From positions 1-44,936 of the IMG/VR virus record IMGVR_UViG_3300043425_000333: a stretch of 44,936 bases of DNA. One strand, given 5' to 3'. Source of the stretch: a virus. Each line of letters begins with the position of its first letter. Position 1 is the stretch's first letter. Below the pieces are notes generated by a model that was given only the letters and a program-made list of their open reading frames with translations, made no database searches and was not told the origin of the DNA. Of the stretch, positions 26,701 through 33,980 are shown piece after piece. Both the position numbers and the translations under genes were made by a program.

Positions 26701-27313
26701 GGTTACAGGTGACTCGACCTCAGACACCATAATAAAAACTGCCTTGGCTAACATCGCAGGTGGGCAAATGCTTATTCAGGCGCTCAACGCAAAGGACAAC
26801 TTTGCTGACGGTGACATGTACGGCGCTATGAAGAAGATGGCACCTGCGTTTATCCGTTCGTGGGTAGCCGCAGAGCAGGGTGAAGCCGAAGGCATTGTTA
26901 GCGGTAAGGGCGACACTATTATCGCCAAGGACGACATATCCGCACTGGATACGCTTCGCACTATATCTGGCTTCCGCCCGATGCGTCTTGCCCGGTGGCA
27001 GGACTATTACATTACACGCGGCAAGAATGAAAAGAAGATTGAAGCGGAGAAGACCCAGCTGCTATCTACCTTGGATAGGAAGATACAAGAGGGCGAGATA
27101 AGCTCTATGGAGCAGCTGAAGGAGTTTGTTGCTGACGAGATTGTCCCGTTCAACCGTACATACCCAGACCCTAGCTTCATAATTACTGAAGAGACCATCA
27201 TGCGGTCACTCAAAGGTCGTGCAGAGGTCCGGTCGCGCACTGTACAAGGCATGCGGCTTGAAAAGAAGACTGCAAAGAAGGACATTGGGATGGCAGAAAA
27301 GTTCCGCCCATAA
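20753..27313 (+). CDS. Giant 2186-residue internal virion / polyvalent protein
   Basis: Starts at GTG 20753, with AGGAG about eight bases upstream. It begins MPSYTVKGPDGRSYTVNAP. Residues 142-240 are Gly/Ala-rich and hydrophobic, 385-435 a coiled coil. HEALGHVGLEKLF at 932-944 resembles the zincin-like motif of phage polyvalent proteins, but spacing is HExxxH (His932, Glu933, His937), not HExxH. KYSR occurs at 538 and 1070, near apparent domain borders. Residues 1873-1903 are hydrophobic (LGGVLMMAGVFGGILGM). The end is helical and basic. It is probably injected with the DNA, like other giant podovirus core proteins. Enzymatic activity is not shown. Confidence 0.75.
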   Translation: MPSYTVKGPDGRSYTVNAPKKATERDAIAYVAKTYYQGGKSKQGASPIENIPLVGGLIAPVADIPLSAVEGLSGTVKSISDVFGADNAVSDAAEYVSQAAAALKSAGSREDAEIARKIQKDAEGKGVWEEVKAAARAFTYAPLENIASVAGSAVPFVGAAVATGGTGAVPLATMAGLGTASGVGTIKGAVYDAVYDEFVKGGASKQDAEAAAEKAQEYGGKNMDQIALGGAIGALASATGFPPQFARSIGSNAAKNVAARVAAREAVEVGAKRSVLGGAAKSAAIEAAPEAVQGGQEQLSQNLALQREGFGVDTWKGVAGQAASEGIASLFLGGYGGAREARAENREMLSKEVAQELDAMPEEPTEEAVSGAVERFTKRGFPLEKAQQVVDTMVKQKAAIEKQAAELEQARAERMAQADAEATAEEGTGPNFTGPPPVDTEEEAVMQRMREAEATGVEPLDIEEDIQAPPAGAPYQRGVKQPTIVTPARAATILNNPDTAGNYNTVSDFAATTGMDTREAESVLDDIANEVPGAPAIKYSRRGRPPSASTVEAAGQEGLFGALPTQEENRLDKFEEIQQRKLEQGALAPEQREAERQAQADEFDRLQQERAAKDEEYKAQFVKNIEDAIRRANPANEAYSVQVDETSPKPYRVVGPDGELFAAADTLKDFEEQAMDLMPYVAPAAAIPDTDSAKPTVATSMVQELTAEIDAARERGEIDNNQRTELIRQLERPDAYDKFGRPQDNIAKAEEEARAAMSKFRNTTGVEAKAAEAELAVANEKLTKLVNNRMLNPIRSRLRSMSEMRKDEQLGAKIRIKDALQEGDQKELRDAKIDLAESRVSKYRRGETQPGQVKTDVSKVRAAVDAIVSVWKGPPVVEVVQSVSDIADAKIRRAVMQDNATNAEGFVAPDGAVYLIADNLESVERAKAVLFHEALGHVGLEKLFRGELDGALTALYKSNGNIRTQTDAWLAANPEAYAKDTDRVARAVEEVLAEMSETGQIRPNMLKRIAAIIRNFARKLGINLAISDADVEAILAAGHERVVSGAQESTLVKGMRYISGWDTTAPRATKYSRPKTTKKDKEALEETSASMSDGLRRAKKSTSTNGIADGIGKAVEGRSFSAFLNAFKDNSDGMGPPTLKAILKTIPTSGILNWFGPDLPSIREIDTLVQKMSAMKANIIKASEDIGRELDEFLLADKDKVLATTMSTARINEYSPDEFKSADEALANHPAMKEIEARVLKNSNDKALAARIIAEMKALTMQGKEVVGVKGDKVKRSDDMRKLLADLSKTAIDRQKTSAQTDQIAELTRRIRDVHKLWDELAEIKNGHKLYKEIRAYYKDMFEAELALLDGRISTIAGEAEAKRLRDLRADMMREVMNPDEAKKSGDIFHDLNSDLFTKDYFPFMRAGQYYVRVAAAKDGTREREFYQFTTAKEMQDAQKAIAKRLGVNPEDSDVITIGYDIAQLQENLKSDDQMMQKIFDLVSKAKAEFAGTKGIDANSFKDLTDSIYQTWLLSTPERSVRRRFMHAQEVVGFQQDLLQHFASQASNYANQLSKLAYAGDIRLKIGEARDNVSDRDATLRAKYNSVIDELEERAEDEINPSPQSAMINLLNRASYFYYLTAPATAMLQLTSIPIRVVPRLWRDYGVAKGTAIWFKYMRVWDTLGKAKVQTTRTGLAGVGDELDVLMPDVLSSKLVNADTPRGKLLRKAMAAGMERNVLETVQDTLIQNERETAKKHRTGATRTAVEAAALTGKAMGVMFQGMENISRQVSYFMAFELAYDAEKAKNPSPEAEQAVFDKAVTTALDTVRDTLGDYSNWERSSIMKKDWTRALFLFKMHPILQTKFLVGAMRDIGRGLYPGASPEAKAARAGAMKELGGVLMMAGVFGGILGMPLYSVMALALAESFDEEDDEDVRKLMGLDPRVAYDSDIMFRAWIMDKFGEPVVGDVSMADILIHGPLGALSNTELSSRTSLDLKNMWFREAVTGDSTSDTIIKTALANIAGGQMLIQALNAKDNFADGDMYGAMKKMAPAFIRSWVAAEQGEAEGIVSGKGDTIIAKDDISALDTLRTISGFRPMRLARWQDYYITRGKNEKKIEAEKTQLLSTLDRKIQEGEISSMEQLKEFVADEIVPFNRTYPDPSFIITEETIMRSLKGRAEVRSRTVQGMRLEKKTAKKDIGMAEKFRP

Positions 27314-27347
27314 AAAACCCCCGCCGGGGAGTAGCGCCAGCGGGGGT
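27312..27347 (-). terminator. Intrinsic terminator for the leftward operon
   Basis: A perfect 7-bp stem (CCCCCGC at 27318-27324 with GCGGGGG at 27340-27346) is flanked on the left by A6 (27312-27317). Read on the minus strand this is a GC-rich hairpin followed by six T, a standard intrinsic terminator. On the plus strand no T tract follows, so the hairpin mainly stops leftward transcription just before it would enter the giant virion gene. Confidence 0.8.
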
Positions 27348-27391
27348 AGTATCAACCAAACGGAAGGAGCATCTTCCGGTGTCATGCATAG

Positions 27392-27592
27392 TCATATTCG
27401 CCAGATACGTAAACCCCTAATACCAGATTTGGTGTCCACTACGCTCCGATACACTACTTTTAGCTTCAGCCTGCGTAGCACGGGGCGTATCTCTCGCTTA
27501 GCAGCTTTAGGGTCTAGGCACGGGAAAAAGAGTGACGCGCCCTTGGTAAAGGCGCGCCAGTTTATATCGTAGCTGACCCCAGCTACCTTCAC
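27392..27592 (-). CDS. 66-residue conserved-looking basic protein
   Basis: Starts at GTG 27592, overlapping the TGA of the primase-helicase as GTGA, so it is the last gene of the leftward operon. It is basic, with INWRAFTKGASLFFPCLD in the first third and RGLRIWRI at the end. I recognise the pattern W-x-x-F/M-x-K-G-x-S-x-F-x-P-C-L ... GxRxWR from small proteins of other phages. Its role is unknown. Basic charge and aromatic residues would suit a nucleic-acid-binding protein. Confidence 0.7.
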   Translation of the reverse strand: MKVAGVSYDINWRAFTKGASLFFPCLDPKAAKREIRPVLRRLKLKVVYRSVVDTKSGIRGLRIWRI

Positions 27593-30423
27593 TCTTCGTC
27601 GGAGTCCTGCTTCGCGGCAGACACTACGTTATTAAACAGGTCCGTAATGCCGCTGAAGTCTGGGTGGTTCGCGTCAAAGATTAGTGCTTGTACGGGCACT
27701 GTGTTTACCTTCATGCCCTTTGACATGCGCTTGTTTTCCGCGTCGAGGTACAGACCCTTGGCCTTCATAGCGTTAATCGTAGAGCGGTAAGCAATGTTAC
27801 GTGCACCACAATACTCACGGAACGAGCTAGCAGTTATGTACACCTTAGCTGTGTCAGGCTCGTAGCGTATCATAAGCTCCTGCTTAGGCTCCAACCCCGG
27901 CACTTCTGCCATCTTACTGCGACGGTCTACCCCATCGTTAACGATGAGAATGTTCCCTAGACGGGCGTTCATAAACTCACCCAGTATCTGCTGGTCGCCT
28001 TCAGGCGGTGGGGTCATGGTGTTGCGTAGGTTGAGCACCATCTTGCACGTCCACTTAAAGATAGCAGCAATGTCCCAGTTACACAGGCCCAGATGCAGGG
28101 CAATGTAGATGCCCGTTATGTTAGCAGCCGCTGTTGCCGACCAGAAACGCTCACGCTGTGTTAGCTTAAGCTTGGTGTCGATGCGCTGTTGGACCGTAGC
28201 GTAGAGCGCCTTCACCTCATCATAGTGCGTAATCAGGTACCGTGCGTAGATGTCACCTGCATGCCCGTAGTTCTCAAGCAGCTGGTGGTCGAACATCTTC
28301 TTGCCATACTCGATGTCAATCGCGTCAGAATAGTCGATGCTGTATTCGATGATGCGCATGGTTTCACCGTCAGGCGAACCCTTATTGATTTCCAACTTCT
28401 CGTAGAACGAGTGGTTAGACGAGCACAGCGCGATGGTCTGCCACGACGTCAGGTTTGCCCGAAGCTCGTTGGCGGACGCCTTCATGCGGTCCTTGCCGGT
28501 GCCCTGTGTAATCAGGTAGGCAAGCTCACTCAGCTGCTTGGGTTCAGTGTTGGACATTTCGTCGAAGCTGATATGCAGGTTGCAGAACACGCCTATCTTG
28601 AACACCTTCGAGTTGAACGTGTCGTCCTTCTTCGCGCAGAGCGCCACAGGGTCACCATACACGCTGTTAGCCATCTGTAGGGCTGTTGTCTTACCCGTGC
28701 CCGACTTAGGGTGCACCACGTTGATAATCGCCCCACGCTGGCCAGAGAAGCGTAAGAGAGGCGCACCGAAGGCGGTGGCTGCTGCAAACGCATGCCCTTC
28801 AAGGCCCGGACGTCCGTACAGATCGAACACTTCGCGCCACTTATCCAGTGTACCCTTAGCTGTCATGTGCTCCGCTACTACCTTGGTGACGGAAGACGGT
28901 GGGCTATGGTACGTCCCCTCCGCGCTTATCTCACGGTCACCAATGATAAACTTACTGTCGTTATCGACCCATCCAAATTGATTTCGCATTTGCTCTACCT
29001 TCTCGTTATGAAAAAACTGTGCCACTGATTTAACTATGTAATCGACTAGATATGCGTAGTCGGTCTTTGAACTCAACATCACGTGCTTAGAGGCGAGAAG
29101 CTTCTTCAGCTCGGTACCGTCCGCCATCTTGGAATTGTGCACCGTGAACTCTTTGACGCCGTCCTGCGGTGTGTGCAGTCGGATAAGGGCTACGCCACCC
29201 TCAACAGGGTCATCCATCCGCTTGGCCACGTAGATGTCGTACGGATACACAAGCGCAACGTCCTCGACGCTTTCTTCTTCGTCCTTGGGCGTAACCTTGC
29301 GCCATACGCCCCCATGCTTGCCACGCACGTAGGGGAAGGGAAACTCGGGTATGTGGAACTTTATCGCCCCCAGCTTCGTCTCTTCTATGACTACGTTGTC
29401 CTCCGGAGTCGCCTCCTTCAGCTCTTTACCTAGCGTAATAGGTGAGCGTATCTTGCCAGCGTGCGGACACTTTCCGCATCCGCCGGGATTGTTCTTCTCG
29501 AACTCTACGCAGGTGTGCGGCCCGAGTATGTGCCCTATCTTCTGCTCGACCTTGTCAGGGTCGTAGTCCGGATGGTCTGCAGATAACTTGTGTATCGCCC
29601 TATTACGGTCCTTACAGAACTTTGCGATTGACAACGCCGAGAACCAACGCGGCTCGGATATATGCTCCCGGTCTTCGTAACAGGAGTTAAGCTGTGCGCA
29701 GCCTTTGTCCCCACGGTTCATAATCTTAGTGAAGCTGGACTCCATGCTAGCCTGTATGACTTTGGATAACGGGCTAGGTGCGAACACCGGAAGGTCGCCT
29801 AGGGGCGACGGCTTAGTCTCTTTAACGCCAAGTATGTCACGTATCTCTGCCATGGGCGTCGGCTTGCCGACCACCAGAACCTCTACGCGCAGCGGCACAT
29901 CACCCTTAAAGTTAAAAGTGCCGGGAATACGCAGGATGCGCGCTGCCTCGAAGCAGCTGTTATCTACACGTAGCCCCTTGGTGGCGCAGACTTCTTTCAG
30001 CCGTGCACATACCGGCTCCCATTCTTCGCGTGTAACTTCTTCGGTTAGCGGCCAGTATACGTGCAGACCGCGCCCCGAGTTAACCACGATAGGCTTGGGC
30101 ATACCTACGGTCTTACAGAAGGCACGAAGAGCCGTGAAGCCTTCGTCCTGTGTATCGTAATCCTTCTCTGGTCCGCAGTCTATGTCGAGCCAGAGCGACT
30201 TAAGCGCCTTCACGTTCTCTTTCTTGCGGCTCTTACCGTCAGTATATTTAGCTACACCAAAGAATACGTTCTTACCTTGGTTGAGGAAGGTCTTTGCCCA
30301 TTCGTCCGCTTCCTCGCGGGTCTCTACTAACTCCTGCTGTTTATTGTCTGGGCTAAGCCCGACGATAGCGTACCAACCCTCTTGAGGCTGCACCGCTGAT
30401 AAAAGGTCAAATTCCTCCGCCAC
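27589..30423 (-). CDS. Fused primase-helicase (AEP-like primase plus DUF927-type ATPase)
   Basis: A 944-residue replication protein from GTG 30423. Residues 1-200 look like an archaeo-eukaryotic type primase: LWLDIDCG with the metal-binding pair Asp80/Asp82, SGRGLHVYW with His121, and RILRIPGTFNFK. A cysteine cluster (Cys305, Cys316, Cys319; NPGGCGKCPH) follows. The C-terminal half is a DUF927/SF3-like ATPase with Walker A KSGTGKTT at 573-580 and Walker B ISFDEMSN soon after. It should prime and unwind DNA for the polymerase at 37215. No TOPRIM or DnaB-type motifs are seen, unlike T7 gp4. Confidence 0.85.
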   Translation of the reverse strand: MAEEFDLLSAVQPQEGWYAIVGLSPDNKQQELVETREEADEWAKTFLNQGKNVFFGVAKYTDGKSRKKENVKALKSLWLDIDCGPEKDYDTQDEGFTALRAFCKTVGMPKPIVVNSGRGLHVYWPLTEEVTREEWEPVCARLKEVCATKGLRVDNSCFEAARILRIPGTFNFKGDVPLRVEVLVVGKPTPMAEIRDILGVKETKPSPLGDLPVFAPSPLSKVIQASMESSFTKIMNRGDKGCAQLNSCYEDREHISEPRWFSALSIAKFCKDRNRAIHKLSADHPDYDPDKVEQKIGHILGPHTCVEFEKNNPGGCGKCPHAGKIRSPITLGKELKEATPEDNVVIEETKLGAIKFHIPEFPFPYVRGKHGGVWRKVTPKDEEESVEDVALVYPYDIYVAKRMDDPVEGGVALIRLHTPQDGVKEFTVHNSKMADGTELKKLLASKHVMLSSKTDYAYLVDYIVKSVAQFFHNEKVEQMRNQFGWVDNDSKFIIGDREISAEGTYHSPPSSVTKVVAEHMTAKGTLDKWREVFDLYGRPGLEGHAFAAATAFGAPLLRFSGQRGAIINVVHPKSGTGKTTALQMANSVYGDPVALCAKKDDTFNSKVFKIGVFCNLHISFDEMSNTEPKQLSELAYLITQGTGKDRMKASANELRANLTSWQTIALCSSNHSFYEKLEINKGSPDGETMRIIEYSIDYSDAIDIEYGKKMFDHQLLENYGHAGDIYARYLITHYDEVKALYATVQQRIDTKLKLTQRERFWSATAAANITGIYIALHLGLCNWDIAAIFKWTCKMVLNLRNTMTPPPEGDQQILGEFMNARLGNILIVNDGVDRRSKMAEVPGLEPKQELMIRYEPDTAKVYITASSFREYCGARNIAYRSTINAMKAKGLYLDAENKRMSKGMKVNTVPVQALIFDANHPDFSGITDLFNNVVSAAKQDSDEE

Positions 30424-30486
30424 GCAGACACTACTCCATAGGGCAACTCATACGCCCACTTCTAAAAGAAAATGCTCCCTACTCCG

Positions 30487-30729
30487 CTACGAAGTAGAAC
30501 TCTCCAGACTCGCCATATATGAAGCTATAAGCGCCACGGCAGTGCCCTGTGGGATGGAAGTCCCACAGAACCAATTATATACTGTCTGCCGTGTTACGCC
30601 TGTGCACTTAGCGACTACGGCTACAGGAATGTCCTGCGCAATGCAGAGCCTACCTAGGCGAACACCCAACTTGTGTTTGCTCGCCTTGGCGTTTGCCTCC
30701 TGTACCCGTAAGCTATAGCCGCTACTCAT
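30487..30729 (-). CDS. Small HTH (XRE/Cro-like) DNA-binding protein
   Basis: An 80-residue protein. ATG 30729 overlaps the stop of the SSB-like gene (TAATG); a longer frame from 30759 begins with an Arg run that is the antisense of that gene's acidic tail and is rejected. Residues 34-56 form a helix-turn-helix (IPVAVVAKCTGVTRQTVYNW) followed by GTSIPQGTAVALIASYM, as in Cro/XRE repressors. It may control the leftward operon. A 15-bp palindrome at 32124 is a candidate target, but the link is only inferred. Confidence 0.75.
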   Translation of the reverse strand: MSSGYSLRVQEANAKASKHKLGVRLGRLCIAQDIPVAVVAKCTGVTRQTVYNWFCGTSIPQGTAVALIASYMASLESSTS

Positions 30730-31655
30730 TAGTCGTCGTCTTCTTCGTCGTCGCCCCACTGGCTTACTACAGCAGCAATAGTGCCGGTAGGTTCAGCGGT
30801 GGCCTTCTTGGATGGACGCTTTACTGGCTCGGGAAGGTCTTCTTCCTCTTCGTCTTCGTCATCAGCGTCTAAGAACGATGGCTTCTTCGCCTTCGGCTCG
30901 GCTTGTGCTGCAAGCTTAGCAGGTTCTTCTGCGGCAGCAGCCTTCACGATGTCGAAGCTAATCAGGCGGGTCGTGGCAGCGTTCTCTTGTGCCTCAGTGA
31001 CGCGCTCCAGCTCTTCTGGGGTAATAAACCGGTCAGCAGTAAAGTTAAGCTCCATAGTCTCTGCGTCGAGGTTATATGCAACCGTGGTTACCACGCGGTC
31101 AGGCGCTGCACCGTTAGATACTAGATGGCGGCAGTACTGCTCGAACGGGAGGGTGTTGCCCGTGCCCTTACCAAATAGCGACTTAGCTGGGATGTTGAAC
31201 TGGTACACGTCGCCGGACTCGTCACCGTCTAAGAACAACGCGACCTTGCGGCTGAAGCGACAGGCTTTACCCTTACCGTTCTTACCCGAACCGTCTATGT
31301 TCTTAGGGCAGCTGGCACAGTTGGATGCCTGACGGTTGGAGGCAGATGCCTCTGGCTTGTCACTTAGGTTAGAGAAGCAGTCAGGTGCGGTGCCCTTAGC
31401 GTCGAGGTCGTAGTCACTAGCGTAGTAGCTACGGCTTGGCTTCTCTAGCATAGCAAGGATGATGGCGTTGAACTCACCACGGATGGCTTTACCGACCTGC
31501 TCACCGTTTACGATACGCTTGAACGTGCCGTTGGTGTTGGTGGCGATACGGTTATAACCGCCCATGCTCGAAGCAATCTGCGCACCCATCTTCGATGGTG
31601 GTAGTGCCGATGCGGCTACGGCGTTAGGGTTTTTAAAGATGGTCAAATTAGTCAT
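30729..31655 (-). CDS. Putative single-stranded DNA-binding protein
   Basis: A 308-residue protein. ATG 31655 is chosen over GTG 31667 because a GAGAG site precedes it. The central region holds four cysteines (Cys93, Cys113, Cys116, Cys132), with CASCPKNIDGSG and KACRFSRKVALFL, which suggests a zinc-binding loop. The C-terminal 80 residues are disordered and acidic (DADDEDEEEEDLPEP) and end in GDDEEDDD. Such an acidic tail is the mark of phage SSBs, which use it to contact other replication proteins. The location next to helicase and polymerase genes agrees. A canonical OB fold is not obvious. Confidence 0.6.
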   Translation of the reverse strand: MTNLTIFKNPNAVAASALPPSKMGAQIASSMGGYNRIATNTNGTFKRIVNGEQVGKAIRGEFNAIILAMLEKPSRSYYASDYDLDAKGTAPDCFSNLSDKPEASASNRQASNCASCPKNIDGSGKNGKGKACRFSRKVALFLDGDESGDVYQFNIPAKSLFGKGTGNTLPFEQYCRHLVSNGAAPDRVVTTVAYNLDAETMELNFTADRFITPEELERVTEAQENAATTRLISFDIVKAAAAEEPAKLAAQAEPKAKKPSFLDADDEDEEEEDLPEPVKRPSKKATAEPTGTIAAVVSQWGDDEEDDD

Positions 31656-31663
31656 TGTTTCTC

Positions 31664-32065
31664 TCACTTGGTTGTTGGTTTGCGAACCGAAAGCACATAC
31701 TTGGTATCTGCATTGAGGCCGACAGGTAGACTATCGGGGTTCTCCTCTAGGTAATTGCGCATGTTGCCATTGTGTATGCGCTGTTCGAGAAGATGCATCA
31801 CATCATTCTCCTTAAGAAACTTGTACATGGACTCCCAATCGCTCGTCCAGTAGCGGGTAGCAGCGCGCCTAGTTATCGTACCTTCTTTGGTACGCAGGCT
31901 GTCCACGTTCTGTGTGTTGCAGACCTCAAGTAGCTTGGCGCTAACTAGGTCCATCTGCCCCTTAAGCTCTGCAATCTCGGCTTTGTGGGCGTCTTCCTTA
32001 GCCTGCACGACATCACGTATCTTGCGATAGACGCGCACAAGCTGGTCTACGGGTAAATCATCCAT
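31664..32065 (-). CDS. Conserved helical replication-region protein
   Basis: A 133-residue protein from ATG 32065, with the GGAGCAA ribosome site. It begins MDDLPVDQLVRVYRKIRD, has a coiled coil (AEIAELKGQMDLVSAKLLEV), then SLRTKEGTITRRAATRYW, LLEQRIHNGNMRNYLEENP and a final VRKPT. I recognise this arrangement from genes directly upstream of SSB-like genes in other aquatic phages. Its stop overlaps the SSB region by GTGA. Function is unknown; a replication accessory role is likely from context. Confidence 0.7.
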   Translation of the reverse strand: MDDLPVDQLVRVYRKIRDVVQAKEDAHKAEIAELKGQMDLVSAKLLEVCNTQNVDSLRTKEGTITRRAATRYWTSDWESMYKFLKENDVMHLLEQRIHNGNMRNYLEENPDSLPVGLNADTKYVLSVRKPTTK

Positions 32066-32123
32066 ATGCTTGCTCCTTCTTGGTTGTGATTGTGGTTTGT
32101 TATATTGTTAGCTACCACTAATC

Positions 32124-32138
32124 TTTGACAGTGTCAAA
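32124..32138. promoter_or_regulatory. 15-bp perfect palindrome, possible operator
   Basis: TTTGACA-G-TGTCAAA, a perfect inverted repeat of 7-bp half sites around one base, lies in the 75-base gap between two leftward genes. This is one of the few noncoding gaps in the leftward operon. Each half contains a TTGACA hexamer, but I see no good -10 hexamer at 16-18 bases on either strand. It looks more like a repressor site than a complete promoter. Confidence 0.5.
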
Positions 32139-32140
32139 TA

Positions 32141-33685
32141 CTATATTTCCATAACTTCCTTATACAAGTCAATAAGTTTTTTGTGGTTGGTGATATTGTT
32201 CTGGAGCATACTATACAGCCGCTCCTCTACCGGACTGCCCTTGATATGCACGATGGTCATGGCGTTCTTCTGGCCGGGACGGTCGATACGGGCGTTAGCC
32301 TGCAAGTATGTTTCCACGCTGGTTACTGGCGCATACCAGATGATTGTATCCGCTTCCGTTAGGGTCAGACCGTGCGATGCAGCCTGTGGCTGGATGATAA
32401 GCACGTGTGGGTCTTTGCTCGTCTGGAACCGCTCGATGATGTCGCTGCGCTTATTCAGTGATACCTTGCCGTTGATGACGCCGCACGAGATGCCTTCCTT
32501 CTCCAGCCTAGCGCGAAGTATCTCAATAGTGTGCGTGAACGGCACGAAGACCAGCACCTTGTTGCTGGCTTCCTCTATGACTTCAAGTACGACGTTAACC
32601 CGGTTAGACACATCGAACTCCAGCACCTCGCCAGTGTCCGTATAGACCGCGCCTCCGCTTATCTGCAGCAGCTTGTTTATCTGTGTAGCTGCGTTGACCG
32701 CACTGACTTCTTCGCCGCCTGTCTCAATCAGCAGCTGGTCCTTGAGCATCTTGTAGTACTTGCTCTGCTGCGTTGTCAGCGGCGCGTCACGCGACACGTG
32801 CGTAACTTCGGGTAGGTCCAAGCAGTCTTTCTTTTCGAACCGGATGGCTGGCTGCAGTATGTTATGCACGTACTCAGCTGCGTGTGGTTTCGGTGCCCAT
32901 TTAAAGTGGGTCACCTTGTGCATGATAGAAGCTCGGAACTCGGTGTAGTATTTAGGGCAACCCGCTGGGTTAACCAGCTTAGCTAAGCCATACGCATCTA
33001 TGGGAGACTGCGCAGCGGGTGTACCTGTCATCATCCAAAGCCGTGGGTCAGTGATGTTCACAATCTGGCTGAAAATCTTCCAGCGGTTGGTCTGCACGTT
33101 CTTATATGCGTTCGCCTCGTCCACCACGATAAGGTCGAAGCCGCCTGCAATTATCTCGTCCTTGACGATAGCTAGACCGTCGAAGTTAATGATGACGAAC
33201 TCTGCCCCTGCTTCGATAATCTTCTTGCGTTGTGGGGCTGCACCGTGCGCAACGCTGCATGAGCGGTGCATAGCAAAGGTGAATAGGTCGCGCTGCCAAG
33301 CCGACTTCATGATCGACAATGGGCATAGCACCAGTACGCGCTTAATCTTGCCCTTCTTCATCAGGTAATCAGCCGTCCAGATGACGCTAGCCGTCTTGCC
33401 TGTGCCCTGCTCGTTGAAGCAGAAGGCACGTCTGCGAATAGACAAGAACGAAGCTGTCTCTTTCTGGTGGTCGAACGGTGCGTACTTACCAGTCCATTGG
33501 TAGTCGCGGAGCATAGGGGACGGCACGCCGTCGTAACCAAGCTGAGCTAAGCGCGTAGCCTCATGTAGCCCCCAGTGTACGGCTACGGCTCCACCTTCAA
33601 CCACGGCGCTCTTTGTAATGTATTGGGGTATAGTGTGTGCGTTCGGCGCTGTGATTAGCAGCGCCTTGTTATCAATTATCTGCAC
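32141..33685 (-). CDS. SNF2-family helicase / DNA-dependent ATPase
   Basis: A 514-residue protein. GTG 33685 is chosen because it follows GAAGGAGCA and begins after the preceding gene; a frame from 33757 would overlap that gene. Motifs are in order: Q-type FDHQKETASFL near 71-81, Walker A NEQGTGKT at 91-98, DEAN at 189-192 in place of DEAH, TGTP at 220-223, then the second RecA domain with QANARIDRPGQ. This is the small phage SNF2 type that remodels or translocates on duplex DNA, often in recombination. No nuclease domain is fused. Confidence 0.88.
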   Translation of the reverse strand: MQIIDNKALLITAPNAHTIPQYITKSAVVEGGAVAVHWGLHEATRLAQLGYDGVPSPMLRDYQWTGKYAPFDHQKETASFLSIRRRAFCFNEQGTGKTASVIWTADYLMKKGKIKRVLVLCPLSIMKSAWQRDLFTFAMHRSCSVAHGAAPQRKKIIEAGAEFVIINFDGLAIVKDEIIAGGFDLIVVDEANAYKNVQTNRWKIFSQIVNITDPRLWMMTGTPAAQSPIDAYGLAKLVNPAGCPKYYTEFRASIMHKVTHFKWAPKPHAAEYVHNILQPAIRFEKKDCLDLPEVTHVSRDAPLTTQQSKYYKMLKDQLLIETGGEEVSAVNAATQINKLLQISGGAVYTDTGEVLEFDVSNRVNVVLEVIEEASNKVLVFVPFTHTIEILRARLEKEGISCGVINGKVSLNKRSDIIERFQTSKDPHVLIIQPQAASHGLTLTEADTIIWYAPVTSVETYLQANARIDRPGQKNAMTIVHIKGSPVEERLYSMLQNNITNHKKLIDLYKEVMEI

Positions 33686-33701
33686 GATTGCTCCTTCGTG
33701 G

Positions 33702-33980
33702 TTACTTTTTACGCTCTCGTTTGCTGCGCTCCGACACGAGGTTACCCTTCTTATCACGGAGAAACGAGCGGTTGGTTGACTTGCTTTCTACACGCAACCC
33801 TGTCTTGTTGGTGCCACCCTTGTCAAATGCTTTTACGTGGGCAACGTCTTTACCGTCGCCCTTATGCACCTTACCGGCTTTAGTCATCTTGGCACGGGCC
33901 GCATTGCGCGAAGCACGGTTCTTCTTCTGCTCTGGGCGAGCGTGGTATTTATCGTACTCGGCTTTGTAATCCCTTGCCAT
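33702..33980 (-). CDS. HNH-like small basic protein
   Basis: A 92-residue, strongly basic protein. ATG 33980 overlaps the stop of the Cas4-like gene (TGATG), so it is preferred to ATG 34001. It begins ARDYKAEYDKYHARPEQ, and the middle has GKDVAHVKAFDKGGTNKTGLRV followed by STNRSF. This resembles the HNH-type DVDH...N...NLR...NRS pattern of a common small phage protein, with His48, Asn58 and Asn70 retained but an Ala in place of the usual second Asp at 47. It may be a nicking nuclease or only a DNA-binding relic. Confidence 0.65.
   Translation of the reverse strand: MARDYKAEYDKYHARPEQKKNRASRNAARAKMTKAGKVHKGDGKDVAHVKAFDKGGTNKTGLRVESKSTNRSFLRDKKGNLVSERSKRERKK

Noticed and set aside
28189-28981. 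Plus-strand frames of 163 and 147 residues
   Set aside because: They are antisense to the ATPase part of the primase-helicase, whose motifs are intact.
30487-30759. Temperate lifestyle inferred from the HTH gene
   Set aside because: No integrase, excisionase, attachment site or divergent repressor/Cro region is visible in this window. One small HTH protein is not enough.
30730-30759. Arg-rich N-terminal extension of the HTH protein
   Set aside because: The Arg run is an out-of-frame reading of the acidic Asp/Glu codons of the SSB-like gene. The ATG at 30729 has the usual TAATG coupling.
32125-32146. Sigma-70 promoter from TTGACA in the palindrome
   Set aside because: On the plus strand the nearest TATATT is only 11 bases away, and on the minus strand TATAAC is 27 bases away. 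Neither spacing supports a normal promoter.
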